The translations under genes and the position numbers were made by a program. A DNA stretch of 64,000 bases. It comes from Tridacna crocea. Taxonomy: Eukaryota; Mollusca; Bivalvia; Cardiida; Cardiidae. Shown here piece by piece: positions 20,401 through 31,268 of this stretch. Position 1 is the first letter of the stretch, and each line of letters opens with the position of its first letter. The stretch is taken from assembly GCA_943736015.1 (NCBI GenBank), contig OX031061.1, positions 55,372,192 to 55,436,191 on the forward strand, read 5' to 3'. The notes beneath the pieces were generated by a model. That model did no database searches and was not told the origin of the DNA. It saw only the letters and a list, made by a program, of their open reading frames with translations.

Positions 20401-20990
20401 GATGCATTGCCGCATTGAGTAAGCATTTCACGTCATTCATTTAAAAGTTTACCTGTGCACTTTAGATTGCGCAGAAAAAGTGTGTAAAATTTTACGATCT
20501 GTGGTGAAGTATGTTAGTTGATTTTGCTACATCGAAAAACTAGTCAAGGTCTACGTACTCTGACTTTTTGGCAACCCTGGTTTAATGCTATTTTAAAGAG
20601 GAATTTGTATCATTCGTTGTCTGTCTGTAAATAGCTTCCAATTTGCACACAAGTGTGTCGTAATTCGTCCTGCAGTCAACAGCATAAGAAAAAAGGTCTG
20701 AAAAAGGAGACACTGTCTATGCTTCTACGATTATAAGACTTCAGACTTTGGTTTAAGAACGGATAACTGGCCTCGAATTCGATTTTTGTCACCGACAGGT
20801 CGAATCCTAGTACACAAATTCTTGACAAACCAAAGCGTTAAAAACTCTGGAGTGGTATTTGTCACGGAAGCCATTGTGTGGAATTAATAATTTGGGGAAA
20901 AATAGAAATATCAATATTTGCTTGAAACTGAGTAGACATCTCAGCACAGCTTAATACTAGTAGTTGTGGGCGCATTTAAACTCTTCGTAT
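20400..20990. other. No gene seen; family L fragment
   Basis: The stretch 20810-20910 (CTGGAGTGGTATTTGTCACG) matches family L inverted; the rest shows nothing I recognise. Confidence 0.4.
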
Positions 20991-20996
20991 TTTCAG

Positions 20997-21907
20997 GAAT
21001 TGACGAAAGAACTAGAACATTCTGGTTGCTTGCTTATTCAAATAGAAACATATTCAATTTAAATGCTAAACATAAAAAAGTCAGGGTAAATTTCGAAAAC
21101 ACTGACGAAGTAGTATTTATAGAGTTTGGCAGCCATTTTGTGAGAAGCGTAAACATTTCGAGTAAGCCGTAACCCTAAGTCTTGTTTATTTGGGTCGTTT
21201 AAAAATCAGTATTGTATGGCAAAGAGTAAAAAAAGAAAATAGAAAAAAAAAAATATGAATATTTATCTCTTAAAAAGTAATAGTAACACTAACTCCCATG
21301 CGTACAACTGTTAGTTTGAGGAGTTATGGTCTACGTTTAAAAAAGGGAGGCTAAAAAGGGGCTAACTGAGCCAAAATAGGAATACCAAATAATATGATAC
21401 GGGGCTGTCAGTAGATATGAAAGATTCTATTCAGAATTGAGTGATGTTTCTATTAGTGTTATACAGGATTTAGTGATTATTCAGCGGATATATTGGGCAA
21501 GGATTTTAACTGCAGACGGACTATTTTCTGGTTGGTAAGTACCATTTTTCTTCCCTGCTCTTAGAACACTTTTGTGGACTTTTGCGGGCACTGTAGATCA
21601 AAATCAGACTGCACAGAACGTGCAGTCTGATCTTGATCGACATTCCCCGATATTATGATAATTGTTTTAGGAGCCAACTTTTAAAAGCAGCTTAACTGCT
21701 AACTTACGTATGTCTGCTTACTTTGCTTGTAGTTTTTATCAGACCGTTATCATGAATGGTGAATTTCGACAAGAAGATATCCCAAACACAGAGATTTCTG
21801 AGATCCACTGCAAGCCGTCTGATTGGCTAGGACGGAATGTCACATCCAATCAGATGGTTACTCTAGGAAGTTCATGTAAGATCCGAATTGGATTGGTTTG
21901 TGACTGA
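20997..21907 (+). CDS. Possible exons of an unrecognised gene
   Basis: Three open stretches have plausible splice borders: 20997-21161 (TTTTCAG / GTAAGC; 54 codons, phase 1 both sides, ending HFVRSVNIS), 21467-21534 (ATACAG / GTAAGT), and 21733-21907 (TTGCTTGTAG; ends CKIRIGLVCD and TGA). The first and second join in frame as NIS-RFSDYSADILGKDFNC; the second and third join in frame only if the second is read in another phase or a weaker donor at 21529 is used. I recognise no domain. Composition (Asn, Arg, Phe, Cys) is protein-like but not decisive. A family B fragment sits in the second intron. Confidence 0.3.
21570..21670 (-). mobile_element. Family B TTAA-MITE fragment
   Basis: TCAGACTGCACAGAACGTGC core with CACTGTAGATCAAAATC, ends lost. 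Confidence 0.6.
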
Positions 21908-22121
21908 CGATTCTCCAGACAAAATATGAGTGTCCTATTTCTTGTATTTCAATTCTCCCATTTGCAAAAGTTCGACTACAGTTGCTAGTATATAAAAAGA
22001 ACTGACCAACGATTGTCATACAAATGTGGTCAGAACATGAATTTAATATAAAATTCTGAGCCTTTTTATATGGTTTTCAGCTTGATAATGCCTGCTTCAA
22101 CGACATGATATTATAATCCCG

Positions 22122-22365
22122 AAAAAGGGACACTCAGGGAATTCCATACATCAATAAGATGAAAACAGATAAACCATTGTACAGGTCAATTTAAGCTGAT
22201 AGTTCAAAAATGATTGTATAAAAAGGGAGAATGACCAGTTTCCAAAAAGAAAATTTCATAAAAGTGAAAAGTGTCGACCCTGGTCAGCCGGCGCAATTCG
22301 CGCTGTCTGACTATGGTTGACACTTTTGGCAGTTCCCAGATGGTGCCTTTTTGCGTGATGGGTCA
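22122..22365 (+). mobile_element. Family J MITE
   Basis: AAAAAGGGACACTCAGGGAAT...ATTGTATAAAAAGGGAGAATG...GAAAAGTGTCGACCCTGG, then the end GATGGTGCCTTTTTGCG. Related to 43370, 60070 and 63745. It may be the most complete copy. Confidence 0.6.
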
Positions 22366-22434
22366 CATATGAGCTACTCTTTGGATACAAGAGGTTTAAT
22401 ACATTTCTGTGATGCATCACACCAAGCAAGTCAT

Positions 22435-22615
22435 CACATAATTACGGATCCATTTTTGTCTAAAAGCCAAACTTCAATCTGGTCTTTTGACATGCAGATT
22501 TTTTAACGATAGCAAAAAGTATCGATTCAGGTCAGCCTGTGCGGAGAGCGCAGGCTGATCTGAGTCGATACGTTTTGTAAATGCATTAACCCCCTTTTCA
22601 CAGAACATGGCTCAT
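22435..22615 (+). mobile_element. Family G MITE
   Basis: AAAAAGTATCGATTCAGG and the palindromic GCCTGTGCGGAGAGCGCAGGC; ends AACCCCCTTTTCACAGAACA. Confidence 0.65.
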
Positions 22616-22851
22616 ATAATACTGTATCTAATAGGCACTACATTTAAAGGGCAAATCCTAAGATTTTTTGACCATACTGTTTTTTTGCTCCAATCAGCTG
22701 CAAATGATGTTAGTAAACACGTGTCCATCAGTTTTCATAAATACCACCCTGTAACATGCCATAAATCACGCTCGAATTGTCACGCTGATATACGGCCCCA
22801 AAAATAGTGCATGGCTTACTTCCCCTGATTCGCTTATCTTCCCTACCTGTG

Positions 22852-22859
22852 TGACGTCA
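22852..22859 (+). promoter_or_regulatory. CRE-type palindrome TGACGTCA, left end of THAP element
   Basis: Sits 204 bp inside the element and 100 bp before the THAP ATG; the block TGACGTCATAGGAGCGT is repeated inverted at the other end. Confidence 0.5.
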
Positions 22860-22958
22860 TAGGAGCGTAAGCCTGTGTTTACAGTCAGTAGAAATAAGTA
22901 GGAACGCTGATGATTATACGCAGATATCTGAGTATTAACATAGAATTCAGCCGAAAAA

Positions 22959-23317
22959 ATGATAAATTGTGCAGCCTATGGCTTCAACGTCGAATCAGGA
23001 ACACATAGAATTATATGTTCAAATTTCCGAAGGAATTAAAAAGGAAGAAACTATGGATTCAACGTTTAAACCGGGGCCGGACAGTAACGGAGGATTTTGT
23101 GCCATCAGTTCATTCCAAATTGTGCTTGAAAGGTCCGTTTGAAACACTTCGAGGACAGTCAGTTCTTAATAAGTCCAAAACTCGTAAAAGAAGTTGGTTA
23201 TAGGAATATTAGGCTGCGATTAAAACCTGATGCTGTGCCGACATTATTCGAAACTCCGAGTCGAAATAAGACAGACATTCCGCAATGGCAATCTCCAAAA
23301 AGAAAAACAAATATAAG
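22959..23317 (+). pseudogene. THAP-domain exon, frameshifted
   Basis: Three overlapping frames together give a THAP zinc-finger layout: MINCAAYGFN at the start (frame 1), FKFPKELKRKKLWIQRLNR and FVPSVHSKLC (frame 2, from 23015), and RLKPDAVPTLFE (frame 3). These match the THAP order Cys...FPK...LW...R...F.PS..S..C..HF then the AVPTIF box. The second zinc Cys is Phe (YGF) and the last zinc His is lost (CLKG). With at least two frameshifts the exon is dead. It ends at a donor-like AAG/GTCAGT. It may have been the DNA-binding part of a transposase. Confidence 0.75.
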
Positions 23318-23433
23318 GTCAGTAATTCCTTTAATTGTTTTTCGTAATATTTTATCCTTTTCTAGATCTACATTCTGGACAAAGTAGTAATTGGTGCCGT
23401 TTTCTCCCTTTTTTCCCCAAACGTTTTCAACAT

Positions 23434-23659
23434 TTAACCCTTTACCAAGAGACAAAATTTTAGAATGGTCCAAATTAAAAGCACTTGCAAACAAAGTACA
23501 CCTAACTGAAAAACTGAAATTTGTTTCCACCAGGATAGAAAACATTGTAGGATAAGAAGAAAATGTTGGTTACCAGCATTCTCTCCTTTTCCCACAATGT
23601 TTTAAAAAGGCTTCCATCTCAGGGTTGTAAAAACCAGGGATTGTTTGGTAAAGGGTTAA
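23434..23659 (-). mobile_element. Family A TTAA-MITE, reverse
   Basis: TTAA at both ends, CCCTTTACCAAGAGAC and GTTTGGTAAAGGG termini, GTTGGTTACCAGC core; inserted in the THAP element. Confidence 0.8.
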
Positions 23660-23689
23660 TTTGCACATGACAAAAAATGGTAATAAAAA

Positions 23690-24180
23690 AATTGAAATGA
23701 AATTTGATTTGGAAAGGATGGAAAACATTATGGGAAAAGGAGAAAATCTTAGCATGTTCTCTTTTCCTCACAATGTTTTCAAAGGCAAGAACATAACATA
23801 TTCATCCAAATTCATAACAGATTTTGCAAGTACCAAAGTCTGGATTGTTCAAATGATGTTAACTTTCAAGTGTTTCAGCTTTTTCTTCCTTTTCCACAAT
23901 GTTTTCAAAAGGCTTCTGTCTCAGGGTTGTAAAAAACAAAGGGTCAAGTGACCATTCACCAAACACCAAAATTTTAGACTGGTTCAAATAGAAAGCATTT
24001 GCAGACAACAAAAGAATTGTGAACCAAAAACATTTGCAGCTGATTGGAGCAAAAAACAGTATGGTAAAAATATATATGAATTTGCACATAAACAGTAAAC
24101 ATCTTTTTCTTCCCACACTGTTTTTCAAACACTCTTTCTTTGGGTATTGGAAACTAGACCTAGGGTTTGCATGGTAAAGG
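23690..24180. repeat. Mosaic of broken family A copies
   Basis: At least three arm segments (AAAACATTATGGGAAAAGG, CACAATGTTTTCAAAAGGC, AATTTTAGACTGGTTC) follow one another without complete ends, as if copies inserted into copies and then decayed. Confidence 0.55.
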
Positions 24181-24479
24181 GTGAAGTCAGTATCTGGCTA
24201 CCCCTAGTCATGGTCATAAATGTTAATCCATCACCGGCCAGTTGAAACAATACAGGAAATGGTTACATAACATTTGCATATCTCACCCCTTTACTCTGTA
24301 ATGTTTGTTTGTGACAGTAAACCCATGTTACAGCTTTTATCCCATACACTTCTTCTCTTTGACATTTCACTCTTAAAAATGATTTGACGACTTACAATCA
24401 TTTTGAACAAATTTTGAATTGTATCTTTACACTTCTGATTTGTGGATATTTCCCTGTTCCTCTTCATACTCTGTCTTCC

Positions 24480-24713
24480 AGACAGGCTACTGAGAGAAAT
24501 CTTTTGTTTTTACGACCCTTGTAAAGATAGAAAAAACTTTCGAAAACATTGTAGGTAAAAGAGAAATGTTGCTGACCAGCATTTTCTCCTTTTTCTACAA
24601 TGTTTTTTACCCATCAAAAACAAGTCCAGACATGCAAGTTAAATTTGATTTCTTGACTCTAATTGCTTTCAATTCAGTTGAGTCAATAGATTTGATGTTT
24701 GGTAACAATTTAA
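24480..24713 (+). mobile_element. Family A TTAA-MITE
   Basis: TTTTTACGACCC, GTTGCTGACCAGC core, GTTTGGTAACAATTTAA end; shares TTAA 24710-24713 with the next copy. Confidence 0.65.
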
Positions 24714-24938
24714 CCCTTTCCCAGAGGGCAAATTTTGGACCAGACCAAATTCAAAGCATTTTGCCGATGACAAATTAACAGTTGCTTAAAAGATGATTTT
24801 TCTATATGATAGGGTAGAAAGCATTGTGGGAAAAGGAAAAATTGCTGGTTACCAGCATTTTCACCTTTTCCCACAATGTTTCCAAAAGGCTTCTATTCCT
24901 TTCCCGTAAAAACCAGGGATTGTTTGGGAAAGGGTTAA
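24710..24938 (-). mobile_element. Family A TTAA-MITE, reverse, abutting
   Basis: TTAA at both edges, GCTGGTTACCAGC core, GTTTGGGAAAGGG end. Head-to-tail sharing of one TTAA with the previous copy. Confidence 0.8.
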
Positions 24939-25051
24939 ATATGTATTTTACATCTCTTGAGAAACAAGTCCATACAACTCGTACTAATCTCTTCGGATAC
25001 TGCTCCCTGTGAACTTAACCAGAACTTGTGCCCAATGTGTGGGATTTATAT

Positions 25052-25299
25052 TTAACCCTTTACCAATCAATCCGTAATTTCTACGACCCCGAAGACAGAA
25101 GACTTTTAAAAACATTGCAAGAAAGTAACCAGCTACCTAGTAGAAAGTAACCTAGTAACCAGCATATTCTCCTGTTAACACAGTGTTTTACTCTGCTGGA
25201 AAAAAAATTCAATTTTTGAAATATATAACTTTATTTTGTCGTCTGCAAGCTATTTCAGTCTGGACCTGTTTAATATTTTGTCGTATGGTAAAGAGTTAA
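25052..25299 (+). mobile_element. Family A TTAA-MITE with internal duplication
   Basis: TTAA at both ends. In the loop AGAAAGTAACC and CCTAGTA are repeated, which lengthens the loop and breaks the usual palindrome. Confidence 0.75.
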
Positions 25300-25799
25300 A
25301 AGTAGAAAATATTGTGGATAAAGGATCAAATGATACAAATGTGGTTACCCAGAATATAAAATAATTTTGATGATTGCCTTAATGATCTCGGAACATATTA
25401 TTTTCTCAAATTTCACGCTCGTTAACAGCATTTCAAACTATTCTTATTCTCATGAAAATCGCGATTTATTGTGTAACCCTTCACCCATGAGAGAACAAAT
25501 TTTGTACCTGTCAATGTTTACAGAATTCTTTACAAGGTACAAATATAGAATCCATCAACATATAGTTAGAACTAACATCTCACGATTATCAATCGTAAAA
25601 GTCAAGAAATCGGTTATTTGACATGAAACTAAAGTGTAGGAGAAGTGTCTTTAAAAGTGTCGGGGAACTGTGTAGTCGTGGAACTGTCTTGAAACCGTCT
25701 TTTTTTATTATTATTATTATTAATTCCACCCGTAAATCTACTGAAAATACTTCAAGTGAAACAAAGCTTATGCTGCACACTTAATTTTATCATGTATCG

Positions 25800-26053
25800 A
25801 ATAATATTTCTGTAAGCGACGTTCGCCCCGTAGCCTAACACATGTAGGCGTGATACTCATCACGCTGTTCAAAAGTCCGGCATAACATCGTTATTCTCGC
25901 CATTGGTGGGCGAAATTTTCCTTTTATCCTCATCATCAGAAACTATTAAGTTTCATTAAAAACTTGGTGGTACATGTACGGCCTTACCGGCCTAGAATCG
26001 TGTATTCCTTCGTCTTAAATATCGCTCATTTCACTATCTGAAACAAGGTCCAT
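25800..26053 (-). pseudogene. Possible second coding relic of the THAP element
   Basis: On the minus strand an ATG at 26053 lies 19 bp after the inverted CRE block and opens an acidic MDLVSDSEMSDI, then an in-frame stop, then DEGIHDSRPVRPYMYH. I cannot assign a family; the composition and the promoter position suggest a decayed N-terminus. Confidence 0.3.
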
Positions 26054-26072
26054 ATTGAAACAAACGCTCCTA

Positions 26073-26080
26073 TGACGTCA
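26073..26080 (-). promoter_or_regulatory. CRE-type palindrome TGACGTCA, right end of THAP element
   Basis: Lies 184 bp inside the right terminus, mirror image of the left site, with the same TAGGAGCGT extension on the inward side. Confidence 0.5.
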
Positions 26081-26264
26081 CAGATCAAGGTGCGCTACAA
26101 TAAGTAAGGGAGGTAAGCGATGCAAGAAAAACTAATAGGCAAAAATATAAATTGAAAAAAAGTACTTTTACTATTTTTTTTTTCAAATTACAATATTACC
26201 GGGTTGCCATTTGATAGATGTAGATTTCAAAATTAATCATATCAGAAACTTGTTGATTTGCCCT

Positions 26265-26635
26265 TTAAGGTATTAGACCTGTAATAAAAAACAGCTATTT
26301 TCACTATGACAAATATCGTTCAACATTTGTTTTATTTAACATGAGTATTATTGCACTACTTTAACCGTGCCACTTTTTCCTTTTTTTTTTCCTTCTTAGA
26401 ATTATCATTTATAAATCTAAAACCACTATATTCTCATTACCAATGGTGATAATAATTACCTCTCGTTTCTGAAAACTGACAAAAGTATCAACAAATCATT
26501 TCCAGATAGACATCAAAGGAAATTCTGGTGGTTTAAAAATGTGCAGAGTACTTTACATCTGTGTAAATCCGTATTTAACAACTATCAAAAAAGATTTATT
26601 CCTTACTAGAAGTATTATGGGTCTTCTACCTTAGT
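26265..26635 (+). mobile_element. Family K MITE
   Basis: Starts TTAAGGTATTAGACC at the TTAA that ends the THAP element and ends GGTCTTCTACCTTAG, its inverse. Homologous to 42751-43077; a further partial copy starts at 63820. Confidence 0.7.
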
Positions 26636-26870
26636 GATAGACTTAGGTAGCCATTTTAAACTTACTTGGAAACAATGCTCTTCACAAATGTATTGATTTC
26701 TGAAAGAAATTACATACCAGTATATATGCAAAGGTTCCGCTAATTCTGCTGTCTGCAGTGTTTATTGTTTCTGCAATTGGTGATGTCGTAAAAATGTCTC
26801 TCAAAAATCGGTTAAACCCTTTCCTAAAGAAATATCTGGTTATGTCTTCACAAACAATTCCAAAGAGCAT

Positions 26871-26957
26871 ACCGTCGGTTTACTTCAAAACCTGGTAATT
26901 ACAGCTTGTTACCAGCTGTGGTTAGAAGGTTTTCGAAGTAAACCGTTGATATTTACT
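26871..26957. repeat. Palindrome around GGTTTACTTC
   Basis: CGGTTTACTTCAAAACCT is inverted as AGGTTTTCGAAGTAAACCG with an inner palindrome ACAGCTTGTTACCAGCTG. Confidence 0.6.
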
Positions 26958-27190
26958 CTTAGTCTGGATATATAGAGTAACTCAACTTCTGATTGGCTGA
27001 AACATTTTTTGGTTTGGCCAATAAGAAAGTGAGTAACTTTATTCTTAAAAATGATTGGTGAATATTAACCCGGGTCCGTATTCAGCAACCACACTCTAGA
27101 ACATTCTCTTTTTCTTGATTTAAAGAGTATTACACACTTTCTGATTGGCTTATAAATTTTATTTAGCCAATCAGAAGTTATCTTACTTTC
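26955..27190. mobile_element. Family H MITE, two decayed halves
   Basis: CTTCTGATTGGCT...GGCCAATAAGAAAGTGAG, ATGATTGGTGAAT, then GTCCGTATTCAGCAACCAC and TTAGCCAATCAGAAGTTA. Resembles the intact copy at 32878. Confidence 0.6.
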
Positions 27191-27304
27191 AAATTTTGGT
27201 GAAAAAGGGGGTCTGAAACTTAGAAGATAAAAAAAAAATGGCGGAATACCATCTTTTCATACTATGGTAGAAATATCTCTCAGAACGTGTAATTTGTTGA
27301 TATT

Positions 27305-27857
27305 AAAGGTGGGTATTTAGAATTTTCACATCACACCGAATTAAAAAATATATAGATCATTGAAATTACATAAAAAAAAAAAAAACAATACAAATCAGCA
27401 ATAATTAAGAATCATAAAAATACATTTTTTTTTTTTTTTTATGGTATTCCCTTAAAAGGCTACGTAGCCTCTTAAGCTATTTTTAGATTTCGCGCCAAAA
27501 ATCAATAAAGCATTGTGGGAATGTCAACTGACTGGCACGTGACTAATAACATTTAAATTCCATTACATAACAAACATGTAATGATTATTTTCCATAATGT
27601 CTTCTTCGGACGGATGCTTGAAACTTTGTCTGTGTTTTCCTGTATTTAAATGAGAGAACTGATATTCAAAAAATAGAACGTGTCTCCCTTTTGTGTCAAC
27701 CTGGTCCATAATAAATCTCTAATTTCTCGTGTTATCGGATGGTTTTCAACTACTGGGGTTTTATGAATGAAAATTATAAGGCTTTGGGAGTATAAGGATG
27801 ATTTCTTTGCATTTTTGTAAAATTTTCGTCCCAAAATCTGAAGGGCCACCTTTAACT
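27305..27857 (+). mobile_element. Family D MITE
   Basis: ATTAAAGGTGGGTATTTAGA start and GGGCCACCTTTAA end, homologous to 4812-5368 throughout, including GGTTTTC(A/G)ACTAC. Confidence 0.75.
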
Positions 27858-27867
27858 CATCTTTTTG

Positions 27868-28025
27868 TATAGGATATCGACCGAGTACGAGGTCAACCCG
27901 AAAAGAACGAGCGGGGCACGAGCTTCACGAAACACCAAGAGCGCGAAGCGTTCGAGGTGTTTTGTGAGGCTTGTGCCTTGCTCGTTCTTATACGGAAATA
28001 CCTATCTACATACCGGCCACCACCA
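27868..28025. repeat. GC-rich hairpin
   Basis: GAACGAGCGGGGCACGAGC is inverted as GCTTGTGCCTTGCTCGTTC, with CACGAAACACC / GTGTTTTGTG extending the stem; flanks GATATCGACC and ATACGG. Unusually GC-rich for this window. Confidence 0.6.
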
Positions 28026-28735
28026 GTATTGAGCAGACGACCTAACAATCATGTCGGAAAGTATGGACCTGTTCGATGAACGAAGAAACATACAACATGT
28101 TTTATGGTTTTATAACGTTTGGGTATTTCTTTTTTATTCATTTATTAGTTTTATTTCCTCACTTGAATCATGGCTTGTTATTGACTCCTCGTAAGCAACG
28201 ACCTATGGATTCTTTTATTTGGGGAAGTTTGTTGATGTTGCACGGGTGAGTTCATTGCTCAGTATATGTTAGAATTGATAGAAGTATTTGTGGATAACCG
28301 GTAACATTCTATGTTTTCAACTCTATCATCTGTCCGTTTGCACCAGTTCATCCAGATCCATAGGGCCGTAGTCAGTAATCATTGATTGATGAAATGGTGT
28401 TTTACAACGCTTTCAACATTATTTCAGTCATATCACCGAAATACTTCCAGTGAGGCTCAAGCCTAGAACATTGGGATCGAGCTTAGGACTGCTGGTCTCA
28501 AAGCGATTTTGATTATTCGATTATGGGAGTGATCGGGCCCCATAATTTGCATTGCGTTTGATTTCTTGGCTGGTTGTGCTGGGTCAGCCATAGAAGGAAA
28601 GTGCTCCTAAGTTTCTTTTGCTTTCTCACAATAAGATGAAAAAAACGAGAGCCTTTTCGTTCCAGAGGCTACACTGTGCTAATACAGTGGTTGAACGTCT
28701 AATAAAAAATGAGTCTTAGGTTGGAATAGCAAAAA
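28026..28735. other. No gene seen; SINE 3'-end fragment reversed
   Basis: At 28400-28450, ATTTCAGTCATATCACC is the reverse complement of the SINE 3' end seen at 1110. The rest is unrecognised. Confidence 0.45.
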
Positions 28736-29500
28736 ACACGATTGGTCGAGGAACCTCGTTGTCTGCGCATGTCATATTCTTCGAAGATTCGACCTGTCTG
28801 CTATAACGCATCACCCATTCCCCGATACTGGGGAAAAGTATGGCTTATACCGAAGCTGAACCCAAGCCTGTAGGGACTGTTTTAATAAATGGCCGGTGCA
28901 TACGATACATGCTAGCTGATCATAACTGAATAAATCGCACCAGGTAGCGTTTTAATGAGTAAACGTCTAGTTTATTTAGAAATTCAAAGTAACTGTGTCG
29001 TTTTGAAAAAATAGTCCTCTTATGTATCCAGAATGCCCATATTAGATCATCTTCGCAAGCCAAGGCTTACGATTCACTACGTTACTCTACCCTTGGCGGA
29101 TCGAGCTTAATTTCTACATTCACCCGATACGCTTTTTCATTGGATGCAGCCAGCTCTAGCTGCAACGAATGAAATCGCTCGTAGCATTTCATCTTTGATA
29201 AAAATAGAACAAGGTCGCTACCTTTCGAATGGAAGGTAAACATTGAAACCCACGTGGATGTCTGCTTAGCGCTTTATGTGTATTTGTAAGCGGTTTGTAA
29301 AACGATATTTCATTTGCTTTTAGAAATATGATGTAAAGGGGGTAATAATCAACATCCAATAGAGGGCGCATCGCAGGAATCTCGAAATCGGGCTCAATCA
29401 GCCAAGGTAAGATCCATGTAGTGATCGTAAACTTGGCTGGCGAAGATGATGTTATATAGATGTGTATTTGTAGAATGCCATCTAGCGGGAGATAATGCGA
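28735..29500 (-). repeat. Family I repeat, reverse, split by a family C element
   Basis: Sequence up to CCCATATTAGAT (29047) and from TATAGATGTGTATTTG (~29455) joins to the family I order seen at 33170-33230. The interruption is the MITE at 29048-29448. Confidence 0.7.
29048..29448 (-). mobile_element. Family C hAT-like MITE (401 bp)
   Basis: CATCTTCG...CGAAGATG ends; homologous to 7974-8519 in the opposite orientation and to the split copy at 48163. Confidence 0.75.
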
Positions 29501-29649
29501 GGTACCTTTTTTCAAAATCTTTTTCGTATTGGTCATTGACATTTAATTGTACAGAAAAGACTGGTAGGGATTTGCGTTAAACAGAAAAAGAGCAGAGGAG
29601 CGTAAAAATAATCATATTCATCATGCTTCAGTGTGGCAAAAAGGCACTA

Positions 29650-29833
29650 TACAAAATTTTAGACTGGTCTAAATTAAAAGCACCTACAGACGACAAAATA
29701 ATTGTCACTCAAAAATTGAAATTTGTTTCCAGCAGGGTAGAAAACATTGTGGAAAAAGGAGAAAATGCTGGTAACCAGCATTTTCTCCTTTTCCTGCAAT
29801 GTTTTCAGAAAGTTAAAATTTCAGGTAATGGAT
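29650..29833 (-). mobile_element. Family A TTAA-MITE, reverse
   Basis: AATTTTAGACTGGTCTAAATT start, GCTGGTAACCAGC core; left TTAA lost. Confidence 0.7.
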
Positions 29834-29834
29834 T

Positions 29835-30056
29835 GATCCTTAGGCTGCTATGTGCGACTCACTTACCTTTTGCGGACAGTGTGGATCAAGATCAGACTGC
29901 ACAGAACGTGCAGTCTGATCTTGGATCTACACTGTCCGATTTGGAGACATTACCCCCTCCCCAAAACATAACTTTGAAATAGTGCTCAATATTTGGGTTC
30001 TCTTTTTTATCACACTGATAACTCCATTATAGTTATATACAGCAGGTAATGGGTTA
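29835..30056 (-). mobile_element. Family B TTAA-MITE, reverse, abutting
   Basis: CCTTAGGCTGC start, AGACTGCACAGAACGTGCAG core, ends CAGGTAATGGGTTA. Confidence 0.75.
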
Positions 30057-30198
30057 TTGTGACTCTATTCAAAGAGTCAAACTGTAAATGTAGCATAGAG
30101 GTACAGTGTACATAGCTATAAAATCTGTTACATTAATTCTCGTTGGATTCTGTTTTTTTTTTCAGAATTTATCGATTTTACTTGTTCGTCATTATCCG

Positions 30199-30415
30199 TT
30201 AACCCTTATCTTGTTCAATATTAAAGTAAAATTAAACTTTGAAACAGATGGTAAAATACCGAATATTGCTAATTAAGAGTTGTTTTTTCGTGTTAAAAAA
30301 TCTTCCTATCGGACAGTGTAGATCCACGATCAAACTGCACGCTCTGTGCAGTCTGATCTTGATCTACACTGTCCACAAAACGTCAGTGAGTTGCTTTTAG
30401 CAGCCTTGAGTTTAA
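30199..30415 (+). mobile_element. Family B TTAA-MITE
   Basis: TTAA at both ends, CCCTTATCTTG start, AAACTGCACGCTCTGTGCAG core. Confidence 0.8.
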
Positions 30416-30646
30416 CGTTCAGCAAGTCGTGATGAAGTAATGCCTTTATAGAATAGTTGAGGTTTTTATGCCAAAATCTCAACAAAAATGATGTCTGTCA
30501 GTAAAAACGAGGATGGGATGCAATCTCAAGCGAGAAATGTTTTGATAAATTTGACGTAAAGTTTGTTGAACGCTATGCGTTTTCGTTTGCTTTTAATTAG
30601 ACAGGAGAGTTTAGTATGACCGAAATAGTTCGTCACTTTGTAAACC

Positions 30647-31268
30647 TTAAAGGTGGCCACTCAGATTTCGGGACTAGAATTTTACAAAAATACAAAAAGT
30701 AATCATCCTTATACTCCCAAAGCAGTTTTTCATTCATAAAATCCCAGTAGTCGAAAACCATCCGGCAACAAGAGAAATTAATGATTTACTACTGTCCAGG
30801 CACTCGTCACAACTCGGCCGATTCCGTAACTACACCTATGTTGGCTCCCATCACCCGAGGTATGCCGAATGCGGTCCAGGTCGACATGGATGGAAAACAC
30901 GGTCTATTTTTACAGTTTTACAGGAGCATCTCGCTCATTTACATACCGGAAATACGCAGACGAAGCTTCAAACAAAGCGTCCGAAGAAGACATTATGGAA
31001 AATATTTACATGTTTGTTATGTTATGTAATTTAGGCGGCATTAGTCACTTGCCAGTCACTTGACATTCCCACAATGCTTTTTTGAATTTTTGGCGTGAAA
31101 TCTAAAAATACCTTAAGAGGTTACGTAGCGTTTTAAGGGAACACCTTCAATTTTTCTTTTGTAATTTTTATGATTCTTAATAATTGACGATTTTTTTTTC
31201 ATATGAATTTAAGTAATATATATTTTTTAATTTGGTGAAATGTGAAAAATCTAAATACCCACCTTTAA
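30647..31268 (-). mobile_element. Family D MITE, reverse
   Basis: TTAAAGGTGGCCACTCAGATT...AAATACCCACCTTTAA, the other three copies read backwards. Confidence 0.75.

Larger units (their letters stand above)
22648..26264 (+). mobile_element. 3.6-kb TTAA-flanked THAP transposon relic (Kolobok-like)
   Basis: TTAA at 22644-22647 and 26265-26268 flank AGGGCAAATC...GATTTGCCCT. Subterminal blocks TCGCTTA(T/C)CT(T/C)CC and TGACGTCATAGGAGCGT occur inverted near both ends. A degraded THAP-domain exon lies inside the left end and a possible second coding relic inside the right. Known of the family: Kolobok elements use TTAA, start AGGG and encode THAP domains, so the class is a good inference. The interior has been invaded by at least three further TTAA MITEs. 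Confidence 0.7.

Noticed and set aside
29623-29982. 119-residue ORF, one of the longest in the window
   Set aside because: It runs across abutting family A and B MITEs; other long ORFs at 23198, 46442, 54170 and 34843 likewise translate family A hairpins.
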